Below are positions 1 through 10,188 of a DNA stretch of 64,000 nucleotides, in pieces. Both the position numbers and the translations under genes were made by a program. The stretch's first letter is position 1, and each line of letters opens with the position of its first letter. A model generated the notes under the pieces. The model saw only the letters and a program-made list of their open reading frames with translations. It did not search any database and had not been told where the DNA came from. The stretch comes from Kushneria marisflavi (lineage in GTDB: Bacteria > Pseudomonadota > Gammaproteobacteria > Pseudomonadales > Halomonadaceae): contig NZ_CP021358.1 in NCBI RefSeq assembly GCF_002157205.1, forward strand, positions 930,001 to 994,000, given 5' to 3'.

Positions 1-947
1 CCTTCCCGGCGGTATCGGATCTAAGTCTCAGGCTGGAAGAAGGCGAAGTCCTGGGGATCGTTGGGGAATCCGGCTCCGGCAAGAGTGTGACCATGCTGGC
101 GATGATGGGCCTGTTGCCCTTCAACGCCCGGGTCGAGGCCAGCCGGTTTCATTTCGCCGGGCAGGACATGCAGACCCTGAGCGACCGTGCTCGACGACGC
201 CTGACCGGCAACGATATTGCCATGATCTTTCAGGAGCCGAGCACCAGTCTCAACCCAAGCTTTACCATCGGCTTCCAACTGCTGGAAGCCATCAAGGCCC
301 ATGAAGGCGGTAGTCGCCGCCAGCGACGCGAACGCGCCATCGAACTGCTCGATCAGGTCGGCATTCCGGCACCAGGCAAGCGGCTGAGCGATTATCCACA
401 CCAGCTTTCGGGCGGCATGAATCAGCGTGTGATGATTGCCATGGCCATTGCCTGCAACCCGCGGCTTTTAATCGCCGATGAGCCGACCACGGCACTGGAT
501 GTCACCATCCAGGCGCAGATCCTGGACCTTTTGCTCAGGCTTCAGGAAGAGCGTGGCATGGGAATGATCCTGATCACTCATGATATGGGCGTGGTGGCCG
601 GCGCCGCCAAACGCGTGGCCGTCATGTACGCCGGCCAGCTGATGGAAACCGGCACCAGTCACGATGTCTTTCGCGAGCCGGGACACCCCTACACCAGCGC
701 ACTGCTCAACGCGCTGCCGGAACGTCATCCGGGTACGGCGCGTCTGCCGACCATCCCCGGGGTCGTACCCGGCATCGGTGACCGGCCACAGGGCTGTCTT
801 TTTCACCCCCGCTGCGCCCATGCCCAAAAGGACTGCCGCGCCAGCCGACCGTCGCTTGAAGCCATCCATGCCGAAACCGGTCTCGGCACACGTCACGTGC
901 GCTGCTATCACCCACTGAATGAAGAGGATCTGGAGACCATGTCATGA
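1..947 (+). CDS. Oligo/dipeptide ABC transporter ATP-binding protein, DppD-like (5' end outside window)
   Basis: ATPase subunit of a peptide-type ABC importer, acting at the inner face of the cytoplasmic membrane. The frame is open to the left edge (first full codon at base 3), and the Walker A motif GESGSGKS is coded at about 62-86, upstream of the first internal ATG at 87, so that ATG is not the true start. The ABC signature [14 protein letters not shown] and Walker [13 protein letters not shown] follow, and the C-terminal region has the cysteine-containing oligopeptide-transporter extension ([11 protein letters not shown]). It overlaps the next ATPase gene by 4 bases (ATGA), so the two are translationally coupled. 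The permease and binding-protein genes presumably lie to the left. The exact substrate (dipeptide, oligopeptide, nickel, glutathione) cannot be told from this end. Confidence 0.93.
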   Translation, partial: FPAVSDLSLRLEEGEVLGIVGESGSGKSVTMLAMMGLLPFNARVEASRFHFAGQDMQTLSDRARRRLTGNDIAMIFQEPSTSLNPSFTIGFQLLEAIKAHEGGSRRQRRERAIELLDQVGIPAPGKRLSDYPHQLSGGMNQRVMIAMAIACNPRLLIADEPTTALDVTIQAQILDLLLRLQEERGMGMILITHDMGVVAGAAKRVAVMYAGQLMETGTSHDVFREPGHPYTSALLNALPERHPGTARLPTIPGVVPGIGDRPQGCLFHPRCAHAQKDCRASRPSLEAIHAETGLGTRHVRCYHPLNEEDLETMS

Positions 948-1969
948 GCCGACCCGACATTCCTGATGCCCCCCTGCTCGACGCGCCCCTGATGGAGGCG
1001 CGCGACCTCGTTCAGACCTATCAGGTGCGCCAGGGATTTCTGCGCCGTGCCGAACTCCACGCCGTACGGGGCGTCAGCTTCACTCTTCACGGCGGTGAAA
1101 CCCTGGCCGTGGTGGGCGAATCCGGCTGTGGCAAATCCACGCTTGCTCGCATGCTGACCCTGGTTGAGCCCCCGTCATCAGGAGAGCTCAGGGTTGGTGG
1201 GCGGGATGCTGCCCATCCTGACGCGCAGACTCTGGCTGCCCTGCGCCGTGACGTGCAGATGGTGTTTCAAAATCCCTACGGCTCTCTCAACCCGCGCAAA
1301 CGCATCGGCACCATTCTCGAAGAACCCCTGGTCATTAATACCTCGACACCGGCCGAGGAGCGTCAGCGGATGGCCCGCGACATGCTTGCGCGTGTCGGGT
1401 TGCGCCCTGAGCACTATGACCGCTACCCGCACATGTTTTCCGGCGGACAGCGCCAGCGCATCGCTGTGGCACGCGCCCTGATGCTGCGACCCCGCGTGCT
1501 GGTGCTGGATGAACCCGTCTCGGCTCTGGATGTCTCGGTGCAGGCTCAGGTGCTCAACCTGCTCAACGACCTGCAGCAGGAGTTCGGGCTGGCCTATCTG
1601 TTCATCTCGCATGACCTGAGCGTGGTTCGCCACGTTGCCGATAACGTCATGGTGATGTATCTGGGCCGGCCGGTAGAAGTGGGCTCGCGCGAGGCGCTGT
1701 TCGAAACGCCGCGCCACCCTTATACCCAGGCACTGCTGTCGGCGACGCCATCAGTCAACCCTGATGAGCGACGACACCGTATCGCGCTCAGCGGCGAGCT
1801 ACCTTCACCACTGTCGCCGCCATCCGGCTGCGCCTTTCACCGCCGCTGTCCGCACGCAAGATCCGAGTGCGCCGATAAGCGCCCGGAGCTTCGCGACGTC
1901 GAAGGCGCCCAGGTGGCCTGCCACTTTGCCGAAGAACTCATGGAACAACGCGTCAGCGGCGCGGCATGA
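944..1969 (+). CDS. Oligo/dipeptide ABC transporter ATP-binding protein, DppF-like
   Basis: Second ATPase of the same peptide importer, 341 residues, the usual DppF/OppF size. Walker A GESGCGKST lies near residue 60, the signature FSGGQRQRIAVARAL near 165, Walker B VLVLDEPVSALDVS near 185, and the oligopeptide C-terminal extension with CAFHRRCPHARSEC near 300. The start codon overlaps the stop of the upstream ATPase gene (ATGA). DppD and DppF proteins work as a heterodimer, which fits the arrangement. A GC-rich hairpin follows immediately after the stop, so this is probably the last gene of the operon. Confidence 0.93.
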   Translation: MSRPDIPDAPLLDAPLMEARDLVQTYQVRQGFLRRAELHAVRGVSFTLHGGETLAVVGESGCGKSTLARMLTLVEPPSSGELRVGGRDAAHPDAQTLAALRRDVQMVFQNPYGSLNPRKRIGTILEEPLVINTSTPAEERQRMARDMLARVGLRPEHYDRYPHMFSGGQRQRIAVARALMLRPRVLVLDEPVSALDVSVQAQVLNLLNDLQQEFGLAYLFISHDLSVVRHVADNVMVMYLGRPVEVGSREALFETPRHPYTQALLSATPSVNPDERRHRIALSGELPSPLSPPSGCAFHRRCPHARSECADKRPELRDVEGAQVACHFAEELMEQRVSGAA

Positions 1970-1972
1970 AAC

Positions 1973-2003
1973 TCACCGGGGCGACATAACGTCGCCCCGG
2001 TGA
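1973..2003 (+). terminator. Hairpin after peptide ABC operon
   Basis: A 13-bp perfect inverted repeat (arms 1973-1985 and 1991-2003, loop ATAAC) begins four bases after the dppF-like stop. There is no clear T-run after it, so it is either a weak intrinsic terminator or an RNA 3'-end stabiliser. Confidence 0.55.
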
Positions 2004-2085
2004 TGCGTAAAACAGGATTATTACTCGAGTTTTCGGATTCTTCGACGATAAGATAGGGACACTCTCTCTTTCAGTCCGGCGCTCC

Positions 2086-3225
2086 ATGGCACGCATACGC
2101 TTTCGCGATCCCTATTTCAATTACCGTTACCGTCACTATCTCTACACGCTGCGTGCCACCATCGCGCTCAGTGTCACCTTTGCCATTATTTCGCTTTTCA
2201 ACATTCCTCACAGCATCTGGGCGCCGGTCAGCACGCTGATGGTCATGGGCAACCTGCCTCATGTCGGGGGTGTACTGGACAAGGGCGGGCAGCGTCTGAT
2301 CGGGACGGCGCTGGGCGGTCTGCTCGGCGTTGCCCTGCTGCTGATTCCCTCGGCGCCACCGGGCACCATTCAGGTGCTGACGCTGGCCGCCATTGCCGTC
2401 GCCCTGCACGCGACCTTCACTTCACGCTATGGCTATAGCGTTTTGATGTTCGGCATCACGATTCTGATGGTGACCGGCGATGGCAATCAGGATCTGACCA
2501 TCGCCCTGTGGCGCGCCTTTGACGTGTTGCTGGGCACCAGCATCGGGATTCTGATCACGATCATTGTGCTGCCTCAAAAGGCCACGGATCTTTTTCGCTT
2601 CATGCTGGCCGATAACCTCGACCGGCTGGCCAGCCTCTATTACGCCCATACTCTGGCGACCGAAGCCGATCACGATCAGGCGCTGGAAGAGATGAAAAAG
2701 ACCACTACGCAGCTGATCAAGCAGCGCGCACTGGTCGACGCCGTTCACAAGGAAGGGAGGCTGCGCCGCGGCGAGCTCAACAGCCTGCTGTCACTGGAAC
2801 GCCGCATGATTTCAACCGTCGAGCTGTTGCTGGAAACCCACTGGGATACCCGCAACGGTCACGACATCATTGAAAGTCTGGAAGGGTTACGCGCCGAGCA
2901 ACAACAGCTGGCACGGTCACTGTCGATGCTGGCCCATCAGGTGCGCACCGGTCAGCAAATCGACATGAACATTGCAGCGCTCGATCTACAGCGCTACGTC
3001 AATCGGGCCTTTTCCGGACGCTCCTCTTCGGGACGCGCCCTGTTCAGCCCGAGTGGCTACCTATGGCTCAACCGTGAGCTGGCCCGCCAGGCACGCGCCC
3101 TGGTCGGTTATCTGGGCAACATTCAGCGCTTGCCCAGCTCGCGACTGAGAAAACGCGCCAGTCGGCATCATCTGGTGGGCGGCCGGCGCCTGAGCGATGA
3201 ACGCCCCGACAGTGCTCAGCCCTGA
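2086..3225 (+). CDS. FUSC family inner-membrane protein
   Basis: A 379-residue membrane protein. The first half has about six hydrophobic segments (roughly residues 20-165) of the FUSC/aromatic-acid-exporter type, including an SIWAPVSTLMVMG stretch and a glycine-rich GTALGGLLGVALLL segment. The second half is soluble, helical and rich in Leu, Glu and Gln. FUSC proteins are linked to efflux of fusaric, p-hydroxybenzoic and similar acids, but the substrate here is unknown. It stands alone and ends 10 bases inside the oppositely directed cptA gene (tail-to-tail overlap). The family call is good; the export role is only by family. Confidence 0.8.
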   Translation: MARIRFRDPYFNYRYRHYLYTLRATIALSVTFAIISLFNIPHSIWAPVSTLMVMGNLPHVGGVLDKGGQRLIGTALGGLLGVALLLIPSAPPGTIQVLTLAAIAVALHATFTSRYGYSVLMFGITILMVTGDGNQDLTIALWRAFDVLLGTSIGILITIIVLPQKATDLFRFMLADNLDRLASLYYAHTLATEADHDQALEEMKKTTTQLIKQRALVDAVHKEGRLRRGELNSLLSLERRMISTVELLLETHWDTRNGHDIIESLEGLRAEQQQLARSLSMLAHQVRTGQQIDMNIAALDLQRYVNRAFSGRSSSGRALFSPSGYLWLNRELARQARALVGYLGNIQRLPSSRLRKRASRHHLVGGRRLSDERPDSAQP

Positions 3226-3635
3226 GAACCACCGTTCGCCTTACCGGATGTAGACAGGCTCAAAAGCGACCGGCGCAGTCGTCGAAACTGCTCGGGCGGC
3301 AGCGAGTCATACCAGAGCGCGTAACGACGCCGATCGATGCGAACCTCACACAGCAGTGGCCCGAGTCGTGACACTTCAAGCGTCACGCCCTGCCACTGCC
3401 CCTGGTGATACTGCTCCCACTGTCCACTACCGGTCATGCGCAGCGGACGTGGCACCTCACCTGCCTGACGCCATCCCAGGATACCCAGCACAGCAAATAC
3501 CACACCGGCCCAGATCACCGACAGCCAGAGTGCGCAGGCCAGTGCGATGGCACCGCCAAGCAGACCATAAAGTCCAAGGGCGACTCTAGAGCGGCCGAAC
3601 GTCACTGGTGTGAGTGCTTTCGGCATAATCCACAA
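3216..3635 (-). CDS. cptA: CptA/YgfX-like membrane protein
   Basis: A small protein of about 139 residues with two closely spaced transmembrane segments (residues about 20-60) and a C-terminal soluble domain containing the RYALWYDSLPPEQFRRLRR stretch typical of YgfX. An alternative start nine bases downstream gives MPKALTPV. It overlaps the 3' end of sdhE by about 40-50 bases, the conserved sdhE-ygfX arrangement. In E. coli YgfX was described as the toxin of the CptAB pair; other work ties it to membrane and redox functions. The toxin role is disputed and should not be assumed. Confidence 0.8.
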   Translation of the reverse strand: MWIMPKALTPVTFGRSRVALGLYGLLGGAIALACALWLSVIWAGVVFAVLGILGWRQAGEVPRPLRMTGSGQWEQYHQGQWQGVTLEVSRLGPLLCEVRIDRRRYALWYDSLPPEQFRRLRRSLLSLSTSGKANGGSQG

Positions 3636-3879
3636 TCCTTGTGATGATGGGCGTCAGTGCCGGATCATCGGGCAGTTCACGACGCATCAGCCACAGGAAA
3701 AGATCCTGATCCTCACAGGCCAGCAGCGTCTGATAGGCATACTGATCTTCATCACTGAGCCCATCGAAGCAATTCTCGATAAAGGGTACCAGCATGAGAT
3801 CCAGCTCCCACATGCCACGACGGGAATGCCAGTAAAGACGCTTGCGCGCCGTGGCATCAAAGGCTTGTTGTTCGCTCAC
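3586..3879 (-). CDS. sdhE: FAD assembly factor SdhE (CptB/YgfY)
   Basis: A 97-residue protein of the SdhE family, which promotes covalent attachment of FAD to succinate dehydrogenase and fumarate reductase. The family hallmark RGMWELDLML is present near residue 21 (RGxxE motif), followed by the usual acidic helical bundle ending with the VDYAES region. The start is a GTG, chosen because a good AGGAG lies six bases upstream and no in-frame ATG fits. Followed by cptA in an overlapping pair and divergent from ihfB. Confidence 0.9.
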   Translation of the reverse strand: MSEQQAFDATARKRLYWHSRRGMWELDLMLVPFIENCFDGLSDEDQYAYQTLLACEDQDLFLWLMRRELPDDPALTPIITRIVDYAESTHTSDVRPL

Positions 3880-4002
3880 ATCAATCTCCTGTCAGATGGC
3901 GGTTGCCGCCGGCCCATTATACGCAGCCAGAGCGCCACGCCCATGATTGTCTGAAACTTTGAAAGCCACCCCTGACATGAATTTTGAGTGGCATGTAGTG
4001 CG

Positions 4003-4031
4003 TTGTTTTATCTCACATTAGCCGCTATGCT
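4003..4031 (+). promoter_or_regulatory. Candidate sigma-70 promoter for ihfB
   Basis: TTGTTT at 4003-4008 and TATGCT at 4026-4031 with a 17-base spacer, each matching four of six consensus bases. It lies about 57 bases before the ihfB start in the 208-base gap between sdhE and ihfB. Such matches occur by chance, so this is tentative. Confidence 0.35.
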
Positions 4032-4087
4032 GAAATCAAACAAAAAGCCCTGTAAAGGGTCCCGACAGGACGGATGGAGAACCCCCG

Positions 4088-4384
4088 ATGACGAAGTCCG
4101 AATTGATCGAACAGATTGCTGCGCAACAGTCAGAATTGTCCGTCAAGGACGTGGAGTCAGCCGTTCGTCTGATTCTTGACGATATTACCGATACGCTGGC
4201 AAACGGTGGTCGGGTCGAAATACGCGGCTTTGGCAGCTTTTCTCTCCATTACCGTGAGCCCCGCACCGGACGTAACCCCAAGACCGGTGATCCTGTCAGC
4301 CTCACTGGCAAGCACGTACCCCATTTCAAGCCCGGCAAGGAACTGCGAGAGCAGGTCAACGCAAGTCGCGAGTACGGACTTTGA
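4088..4384 (+). CDS. ihfB: Integration host factor subunit beta
   Basis: A 98-residue DNA-bending protein of the HU/IHF family that pairs with IhfA and acts on the nucleoid, in recombination and at sigma-54 promoters. It opens with the typical [11 protein letters not shown] helix, has the [16 protein letters not shown] core, and the arm motif [12 protein letters not shown] with the proline that intercalates into DNA. These features, plus the following lapA-lapB genes, favour IHF-beta over HU. A GGAGA ribosome site precedes the ATG. rpsA, which commonly sits directly upstream of ihfB in gammaproteobacteria, is absent here. Confidence 0.95.
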   Translation: MTKSELIEQIAAQQSELSVKDVESAVRLILDDITDTLANGGRVEIRGFGSFSLHYREPRTGRNPKTGDPVSLTGKHVPHFKPGKELREQVNASREYGL

Positions 4385-4519
4385 TCCTCTCCTTTATCAC
4401 ACCTGTTCCGTGAGCACTCCTGCCCTATCACGGCATTAGACAAGCACTGCAAATATCGCTGCATGCCAATGCCGGTGTTACACTGCCTTTAATTGGACAA
4501 GGAAAATCAGGGATCTGCT

Positions 4520-4825
4520 ATGCGCTGGCTCAAGGGCGTGGTACTTGCGGTTGTCACACTGATCGTTCTGCTTCTGGGCATGCTGTTTGCCGTGCGCAAT
4601 CAGCAGACCGTGCCGCTGGACGTTATCTGGGCGGAACTACCGCCTGCTTCGCTGTCCCTGTGGCTGCTATCAACGCTGGTGGCCGGCGTACTGCTGGGCA
4701 TGGTGGCCATGTCAGGACTTTATCTGCGTCTGCGTACCACGCTCATGCGCACTCGCCACGATAACCAGCAACAGCGCAAGGAGCTTGATCGTCTGCGCGT
4801 TCAGGAGTTCAAGGAAGCCCCCTGA
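4520..4825 (+). CDS. lapA: LPS assembly protein A (LapA/YciS, DUF1049)
   Basis: A 101-residue inner-membrane protein with two transmembrane helices (residues about 5-25 and 43-65), the AVRNQQTVPLDVIW inter-helix stretch typical of DUF1049, and a short charged cytoplasmic coiled tail. The ATG at 4520 is preferred over an upstream in-frame TTG at 4493 because AGGGA lies just before it. Its stop abuts the lapB start, so the two are one unit. In E. coli LapA works with LapB in controlling LPS synthesis via FtsH turnover of LpxC. It is not the Lap adhesin. Confidence 0.9.
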   Translation: MRWLKGVVLAVVTLIVLLLGMLFAVRNQQTVPLDVIWAELPPASLSLWLLSTLVAGVLLGMVAMSGLYLRLRTTLMRTRHDNQQQRKELDRLRVQEFKEAP

Positions 4826-6016
4826 ATGCCGGATCCCGTGCTGCTCCTTATACTCGTTGCGGCAATCGGCATCGGCTGGTGGCTGGGCCGCATGGAGCGA
4901 AAGCACTACCGCTATCGCCAGCGAGCGCTGTCCGGCCAGCACCTGTCACGTGACTATTTTGTCGGGCTGAATTTTCTGCTCAACGAGCAGCCCGACCGCG
5001 CCATCGAAACCTTCGTACAGGCGCTTGAAGTCAACGGCGACACCATCGATACACACATCGCACTGGGCAATCTCTTTCGCATGCGCGGTGAAACCGACCG
5101 CGCAGTGCGCATTCATCAGAATTTGTTGGCACGCCCCGTATTGACCTCGGAACAGAGCGAGCAGGTGCAGCTCGAGCTGGCCCGCGACTTCATGCGTCTG
5201 GGCGTTCTTGATCGCGCCGAGCGCCTACTCGAAGGACTGGTACGTCAGTGTGAAAATGAACACACCGCGACGGCTGCCAAGCGTCTGATGGTGGATCTCT
5301 ACGAGCGGGAAAAGGATTGGCAGGCGGCCATCGACGTGGCGCTGCCACAGCTGGTGCGACAGGATGAATCGCTTCGCAGGGCAGCCGCCCACTGGCACTG
5401 CGAACTGGCCGAACAAAACATCGAAGAAGGCAGCCCCGGTCCTGCGCGTAGACACCTCAAACAGGCACTTTCCATCGACTCGAGCTGCGTTCGTGCCAAC
5501 TGGATTTATGCCGACATTGAGCATCGTGCCGGCAGCTATCGTAACGAAATCCGTGCCCTGCGCCGTATCCGCGATCAGGACAGCGACATGGTACCGATTA
5601 CGCTGGCGCCCATTCAGCGCGCCTTTGATCTGCTCGATGACGAAGCCGGCCTGATTGACTTTCTGCATGACCAGGTAGAAAAGGCACCTTATGTCTCCTT
5701 CGTTTTGCTGTTGGCCGAACGACTGCGCACCCGCGACGGTATCGAACACGCTACCCGCCTGGTCAGCGAACAGCTACAGCGCCATCCGAGCCTGCGCGGT
5801 ATCGACTACCTGATGGATCTCTATCTCAAGGAGGTCCCCGAGCATGAACTTGAACATCTGCGTCTGCTCAAGCGTCATACCGAACAGCTCATGGCCGAGC
5901 GTGCCCGTTATCGCTGCAAGAGCTGCGGCTTCCAGGGCGAAAGACTTTACTGGCATTGCCCCAGCTGTCGCCAGTGGGGCGCCATCAAACCGATTACAGG
6001 TCTGGAGGGCGAATAA
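4826..6016 (+). CDS. lapB: LPS assembly protein LapB (YciM)
   Basis: A 396-residue protein with one N-terminal membrane anchor (residues about 4-20), a long stretch of TPR-like helices (for example the FLLNEQPDRAIETFVQALE and IALGNLFRMRGETDRAVR repeats), and a C-terminal rubredoxin-type zinc site with two Cys-x2-Cys knuckles (CKSC near residue 371, CPSC near 384). This is the full family architecture. LapB is the adaptor that presents LpxC to FtsH and so limits lipid A synthesis. It follows lapA without a gap. A small imperfect hairpin spans the stop codon (6004-6026), between this gene and the convergent pyrF. Confidence 0.95.
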   Translation: MPDPVLLLILVAAIGIGWWLGRMERKHYRYRQRALSGQHLSRDYFVGLNFLLNEQPDRAIETFVQALEVNGDTIDTHIALGNLFRMRGETDRAVRIHQNLLARPVLTSEQSEQVQLELARDFMRLGVLDRAERLLEGLVRQCENEHTATAAKRLMVDLYEREKDWQAAIDVALPQLVRQDESLRRAAAHWHCELAEQNIEEGSPGPARRHLKQALSIDSSCVRANWIYADIEHRAGSYRNEIRALRRIRDQDSDMVPITLAPIQRAFDLLDDEAGLIDFLHDQVEKAPYVSFVLLLAERLRTRDGIEHATRLVSEQLQRHPSLRGIDYLMDLYLKEVPEHELEHLRLLKRHTEQLMAERARYRCKSCGFQGERLYWHCPSCRQWGAIKPITGLEGE

Positions 6017-6049
6017 CGCCCCCTCCTGAGCGCCATATCCGGGCCGCCG

Positions 6050-6751
6050 TTACCCCTTGAGTGCCGCAAGCTCCTGTTCAATGGCTACCAGTGCTGCCAT
6101 TGGATCACTGGCGCGCGTGACCGGTCGCCCAATCACCAGATGCGTACTACCGGCCTGCATCGCCTCAAGCGGGGTCATGACACGGCTTTGATCATCGCGC
6201 TGCGCGAAGGCCGGACGAATGCCGGGCGTGACGCGCAGGAAGTCATCGCCACACTGTGCAGCCACATCGCCGGCTTCACGCGCCGAGCACACCACACCAT
6301 CCATGCCGCAGTCCCGGGCAAGCCCTGCCAGATGCAACGCCTGATCGCCAGCAGTACGCGTCACACCGGTTTCTGACAGTGCAGCATCATCCATGCTGGT
6401 AAGTACTGTCACGGCGACCAGATGCGTCCTGAGTCCGTTTTGCACGAGCACGTCACGTGCTGCCTGCATCATCTGCCGGCCCCCAGACGCGTGAACGTTG
6501 ACCATCCATATACCGTGATCGGCGGCTGCATGAACCGCAGCAGCCACCGTGTTGGGAATATCGTGAAACTTGAGATCCAGAAAGACATCAAAGCCGCGCT
6601 GATGCAGCATTTTCAATGCGTGCGGGCCACTGCGGACAAAAAGCTCCTTGCCTACCTTGAGCCGACAGCGTTGCGGGTCCATCTGGTCCACCAGCGGCAG
6701 TGCCGCGTCCAGACTGGTATGATCGAGAGCGATGATCAGAGGGGAAGACAT
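6050..6751 (-). CDS. pyrF: Orotidine 5'-phosphate decarboxylase
   Basis: Catalyses the last step of UMP synthesis, decarboxylation of OMP. The protein is 233 residues and has the family's catalytic DLKFHDIPNTV motif near residue 58, the N-terminal IIALDH strand, and the C-terminal phosphate-binding VIGRPVT segment near residue 210. In many gammaproteobacteria pyrF follows lapB on the same strand; here it is adjacent but convergent with lapB. Confidence 0.97.
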   Translation of the reverse strand: MSSPLIIALDHTSLDAALPLVDQMDPQRCRLKVGKELFVRSGPHALKMLHQRGFDVFLDLKFHDIPNTVAAAVHAAADHGIWMVNVHASGGRQMMQAARDVLVQNGLRTHLVAVTVLTSMDDAALSETGVTRTAGDQALHLAGLARDCGMDGVVCSAREAGDVAAQCGDDFLRVTPGIRPAFAQRDDQSRVMTPLEAMQAGSTHLVIGRPVTRASDPMAALVAIEQELAALKG

Positions 6752-6913
6752 GCGGGCTCCTGTAGTTCGAACCGCCAGTATAAGGGCTATGCCTCATTAG
6801 CGGGATAGTCATGAACCATCAAAAACCCCCAGCCCCATATATAAAAATTAACTAAATAACCAAAAACGGCTGCCGATACCTTGAAGGTAATTCTCTTACT
6901 TCAAGGAACCGGC

Positions 6914-7180
6914 ATGTCCCGCAAACTGATCGCAATGCTTTTGACCACCGCTGCCCTCTCCCTTTCTGCACCTCTGATGGCCGCGCCGCAAAGCGTCAAT
7001 ATCAATACCGCCACCGCCGCCGAATTGACCGCTCTTCCGGGCATTGGCGAGAAAAAGGCTGAAGCCATCATCGCCGACCGCGAAGCGCACGGCGCCTACG
7101 AAAGTGCCGATGATCTGAGCCGCGTCAGCGGTATCGGAAGCGCTACCGTCGAGCAGCTGCGCGATAGCGTCGAACTCTGA
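6914..7180 (+). CDS. ComEA-like helix-hairpin-helix DNA-binding protein
   Basis: An 88-residue protein with an N-terminal signal peptide (LIAMLLTTAALSLSAPLMAA) followed by a tandem helix-hairpin-helix region: VNINTATAAELTALPGIGEKK is the first and LSRVSGIGSATVEQL the second. This is the ComEA C-terminal fold; short secreted versions occur widely in gammaproteobacteria and bind double-stranded DNA in the periplasm, where they can help DNA uptake. The ATG at 6914 follows AAGGAA at good spacing. No other competence genes are nearby, so a role in transformation is only inferred. Confidence 0.88.
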   Translation: MSRKLIAMLLTTAALSLSAPLMAAPQSVNINTATAAELTALPGIGEKKAEAIIADREAHGAYESADDLSRVSGIGSATVEQLRDSVEL

Positions 7181-7189
7181 TCGACCAAT

Positions 7190-7215
7190 GGGCGACAGAC
7201 CTGCGACTGTCGCCC
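7190..7215 (+). terminator. Hairpin after comEA-like gene
   Basis: A 9-bp perfect stem (GGGCGACAG, 7190-7198, with CTGTCGCCC, 7207-7215) and an 8-base loop, ten bases past the stop codon, followed by a pyrimidine-rich tail (TGTCTTCCCC). Probable intrinsic terminator, though the tail is not a pure T-run. The remainder of the gap up to fxsA (7216-7429) shows nothing I can name. Confidence 0.55.
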
Positions 7216-7429
7216 TGTCTTCCCCCTGCATTTCCTCCCTTCTCTGCCTATCTCTCGCTTAACGGCTCGACTTTTGTCTCCTGTCATCACCCGGGCATAT
7301 ACCTCTTGCATCTGACATGCCAGTATCCTGTGCTATCAACAGCTGCCGTATCCGACATCTCCTGACCGGAGTTTTCAGGCGATAACGGCCTTTTTGTGAA
7401 TACATTGAACGCGAGAGTGCAAAGACATC

Positions 7430-7915
7430 ATGCCCCTGCTGTTACCCATCGGCTTTTTTCTGTTGCTGGATCTGATCTCGATTTTTGTCCTGGGCAAGCT
7501 GATCGGTGCCTGGGTATTGCTGGTCATTGTGCTGGCGGCCGCCTTCGGCATACATCTGATACGCCGTGAAGGCATGGACTCGTTTCGAGAGGCCCAGCAG
7601 AAAATGGCCACCGGCGGCGAAGCCAGCGCGGAACTCAAGCGCGGCGCGGCGCTGATCATGGCAGGCGTACTGCTTATCATGCCGGGGATTCTGACCGATG
7701 CTCTGGCCATGTTTTGTCTGATGCCGTTTTCCCGCAGCGCGCTTCTGGGGCGTTTCATGCGCAGCAAGGTCAACGTGCACCGTTACCACCCCGAACGCGA
7801 CCGCCGCGGCGATACCTACACTCAGCCCGGGCGCGACACCTCGGCCGACCAGCCATCGCAACCCCACGTGATCGAAGGCGAAATCGTTGATAGTGAAAAG
7901 GATCATCGCAAGTAA
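7430..7915 (+). CDS. fxsA: FxsA family membrane protein
   Basis: A 161-residue inner-membrane protein with hydrophobic segments at about residues 4-20 and 24-42 and a third hydrophobic stretch near 80-105 that contains the GVLLIMPGILTDALA signature of FxsA. The C-terminal 50 residues are charged and probably cytoplasmic. In E. coli FxsA modulates F-plasmid exclusion of phage T7; its normal role is unclear. Its location directly before groES-groEL is common in gammaproteobacteria. Confidence 0.9.
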   Translation: MPLLLPIGFFLLLDLISIFVLGKLIGAWVLLVIVLAAAFGIHLIRREGMDSFREAQQKMATGGEASAELKRGAALIMAGVLLIMPGILTDALAMFCLMPFSRSALLGRFMRSKVNVHRYHPERDRRGDTYTQPGRDTSADQPSQPHVIEGEIVDSEKDHRK

Positions 7916-7932
7916 AAAAATTGCGTCGACCC

Positions 7933-7960
7933 CTTGAAACAATCCGATGCGACCTCATTA
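7933..7960 (+). promoter_or_regulatory. Sigma-32 (heat-shock) type promoter of groESL
   Basis: CTTGAAA at 7933-7939, a 13-base spacer, then CCTCATTA at 7953-7960. This is close to the sigma-32 consensus (CTTGAAA, 13-14 bases, CCCCATNT; seven of seven and about six of eight). It lies about 118 bases before the groES start, in a 162-base gap between fxsA and groES. Confidence 0.78.
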
Positions 7961-8077
7961 ATCTGCCACGTCGTGATATCGACCCAAATACTCCGGTAAC
8001 CCGGAACCTGGGGGCATTCACCCACCTGTTGAGCGCCCCCGAGCAGTCCATGTAACCAGTTAGGGAGAACGTGAGAA

Positions 8078-8371
8078 ATGAACATCCGTCCTTTGCACGA
8101 TCGCGTTGTCGTTCGTCGCGTGGAAGAAGAACAAAAGACTTCCGGTGGCATCGTTCTGCCCGGCAACGCGCAGGAAAAGCCGACCCGCGGTGAGATCCTC
8201 GCAGTTGGCAAGGGCCGTATCCTTGAAAGCGGTGAGACACGCCCCCTCGACGTACAGGTCGGGGACAAGGTGATCTTCAAGGATGGCTTTGGCGTTGAGA
8301 AACAAAAGATCAACGGTGAAGAAGTTCTGATCATGAGCGAGTCCGACATTCTCGGCGTGCTCGAAGGCTGA
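8078..8371 (+). CDS. groES: Co-chaperonin GroES
   Basis: The 97-residue heptameric lid of the GroEL chaperonin. It starts with [14 protein letters not shown], has the mobile loop around [16 protein letters not shown] that docks on GroEL, and the roof hairpin region near residues 45-58. Normal length. A clear AGGGAGA lies before the ATG. First gene of the groESL operon, under the heat-shock type promoter upstream, with groEL following 58 bases later. Confidence 0.98.
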   Translation: MNIRPLHDRVVVRRVEEEQKTSGGIVLPGNAQEKPTRGEILAVGKGRILESGETRPLDVQVGDKVIFKDGFGVEKQKINGEEVLIMSESDILGVLEG

Positions 8372-8411
8372 TACCTCTTTTACGTCTACGTCATTTTTTA
8401 CACGAACATAG

Positions 8412-10070
<1,659 letters not shown>

Positions 10071-10107
10071 TCATCCCCCGAAGCCCGACCCCTCCCGGGT
10101 CACTTCG

Positions 10108-10134
10108 AAAGCCCCGCCTTGTGCGGGGCTTTTT
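10108..10134 (+). terminator. Intrinsic terminator of groESL
   Basis: A 10-bp perfect stem AAAGCCCCGC / GCGGGGCTTT (arms 10108-10117 and 10123-10132) with a five-base loop, running into a T-run. Lies 38 bases past the groEL stop. Confidence 0.93.
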
Positions 10135-10188
10135 CATGTCTATGGTATGCTTTACGCCCATCCATGATTCACAAGCGTGTCTGATCTC

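Noticed and set aside
3216..3879. Toxin-antitoxin system cptA/cptB
   Set aside because: The sdhE-ygfX pair is a widespread housekeeping arrangement, and the second gene's toxin role is disputed.
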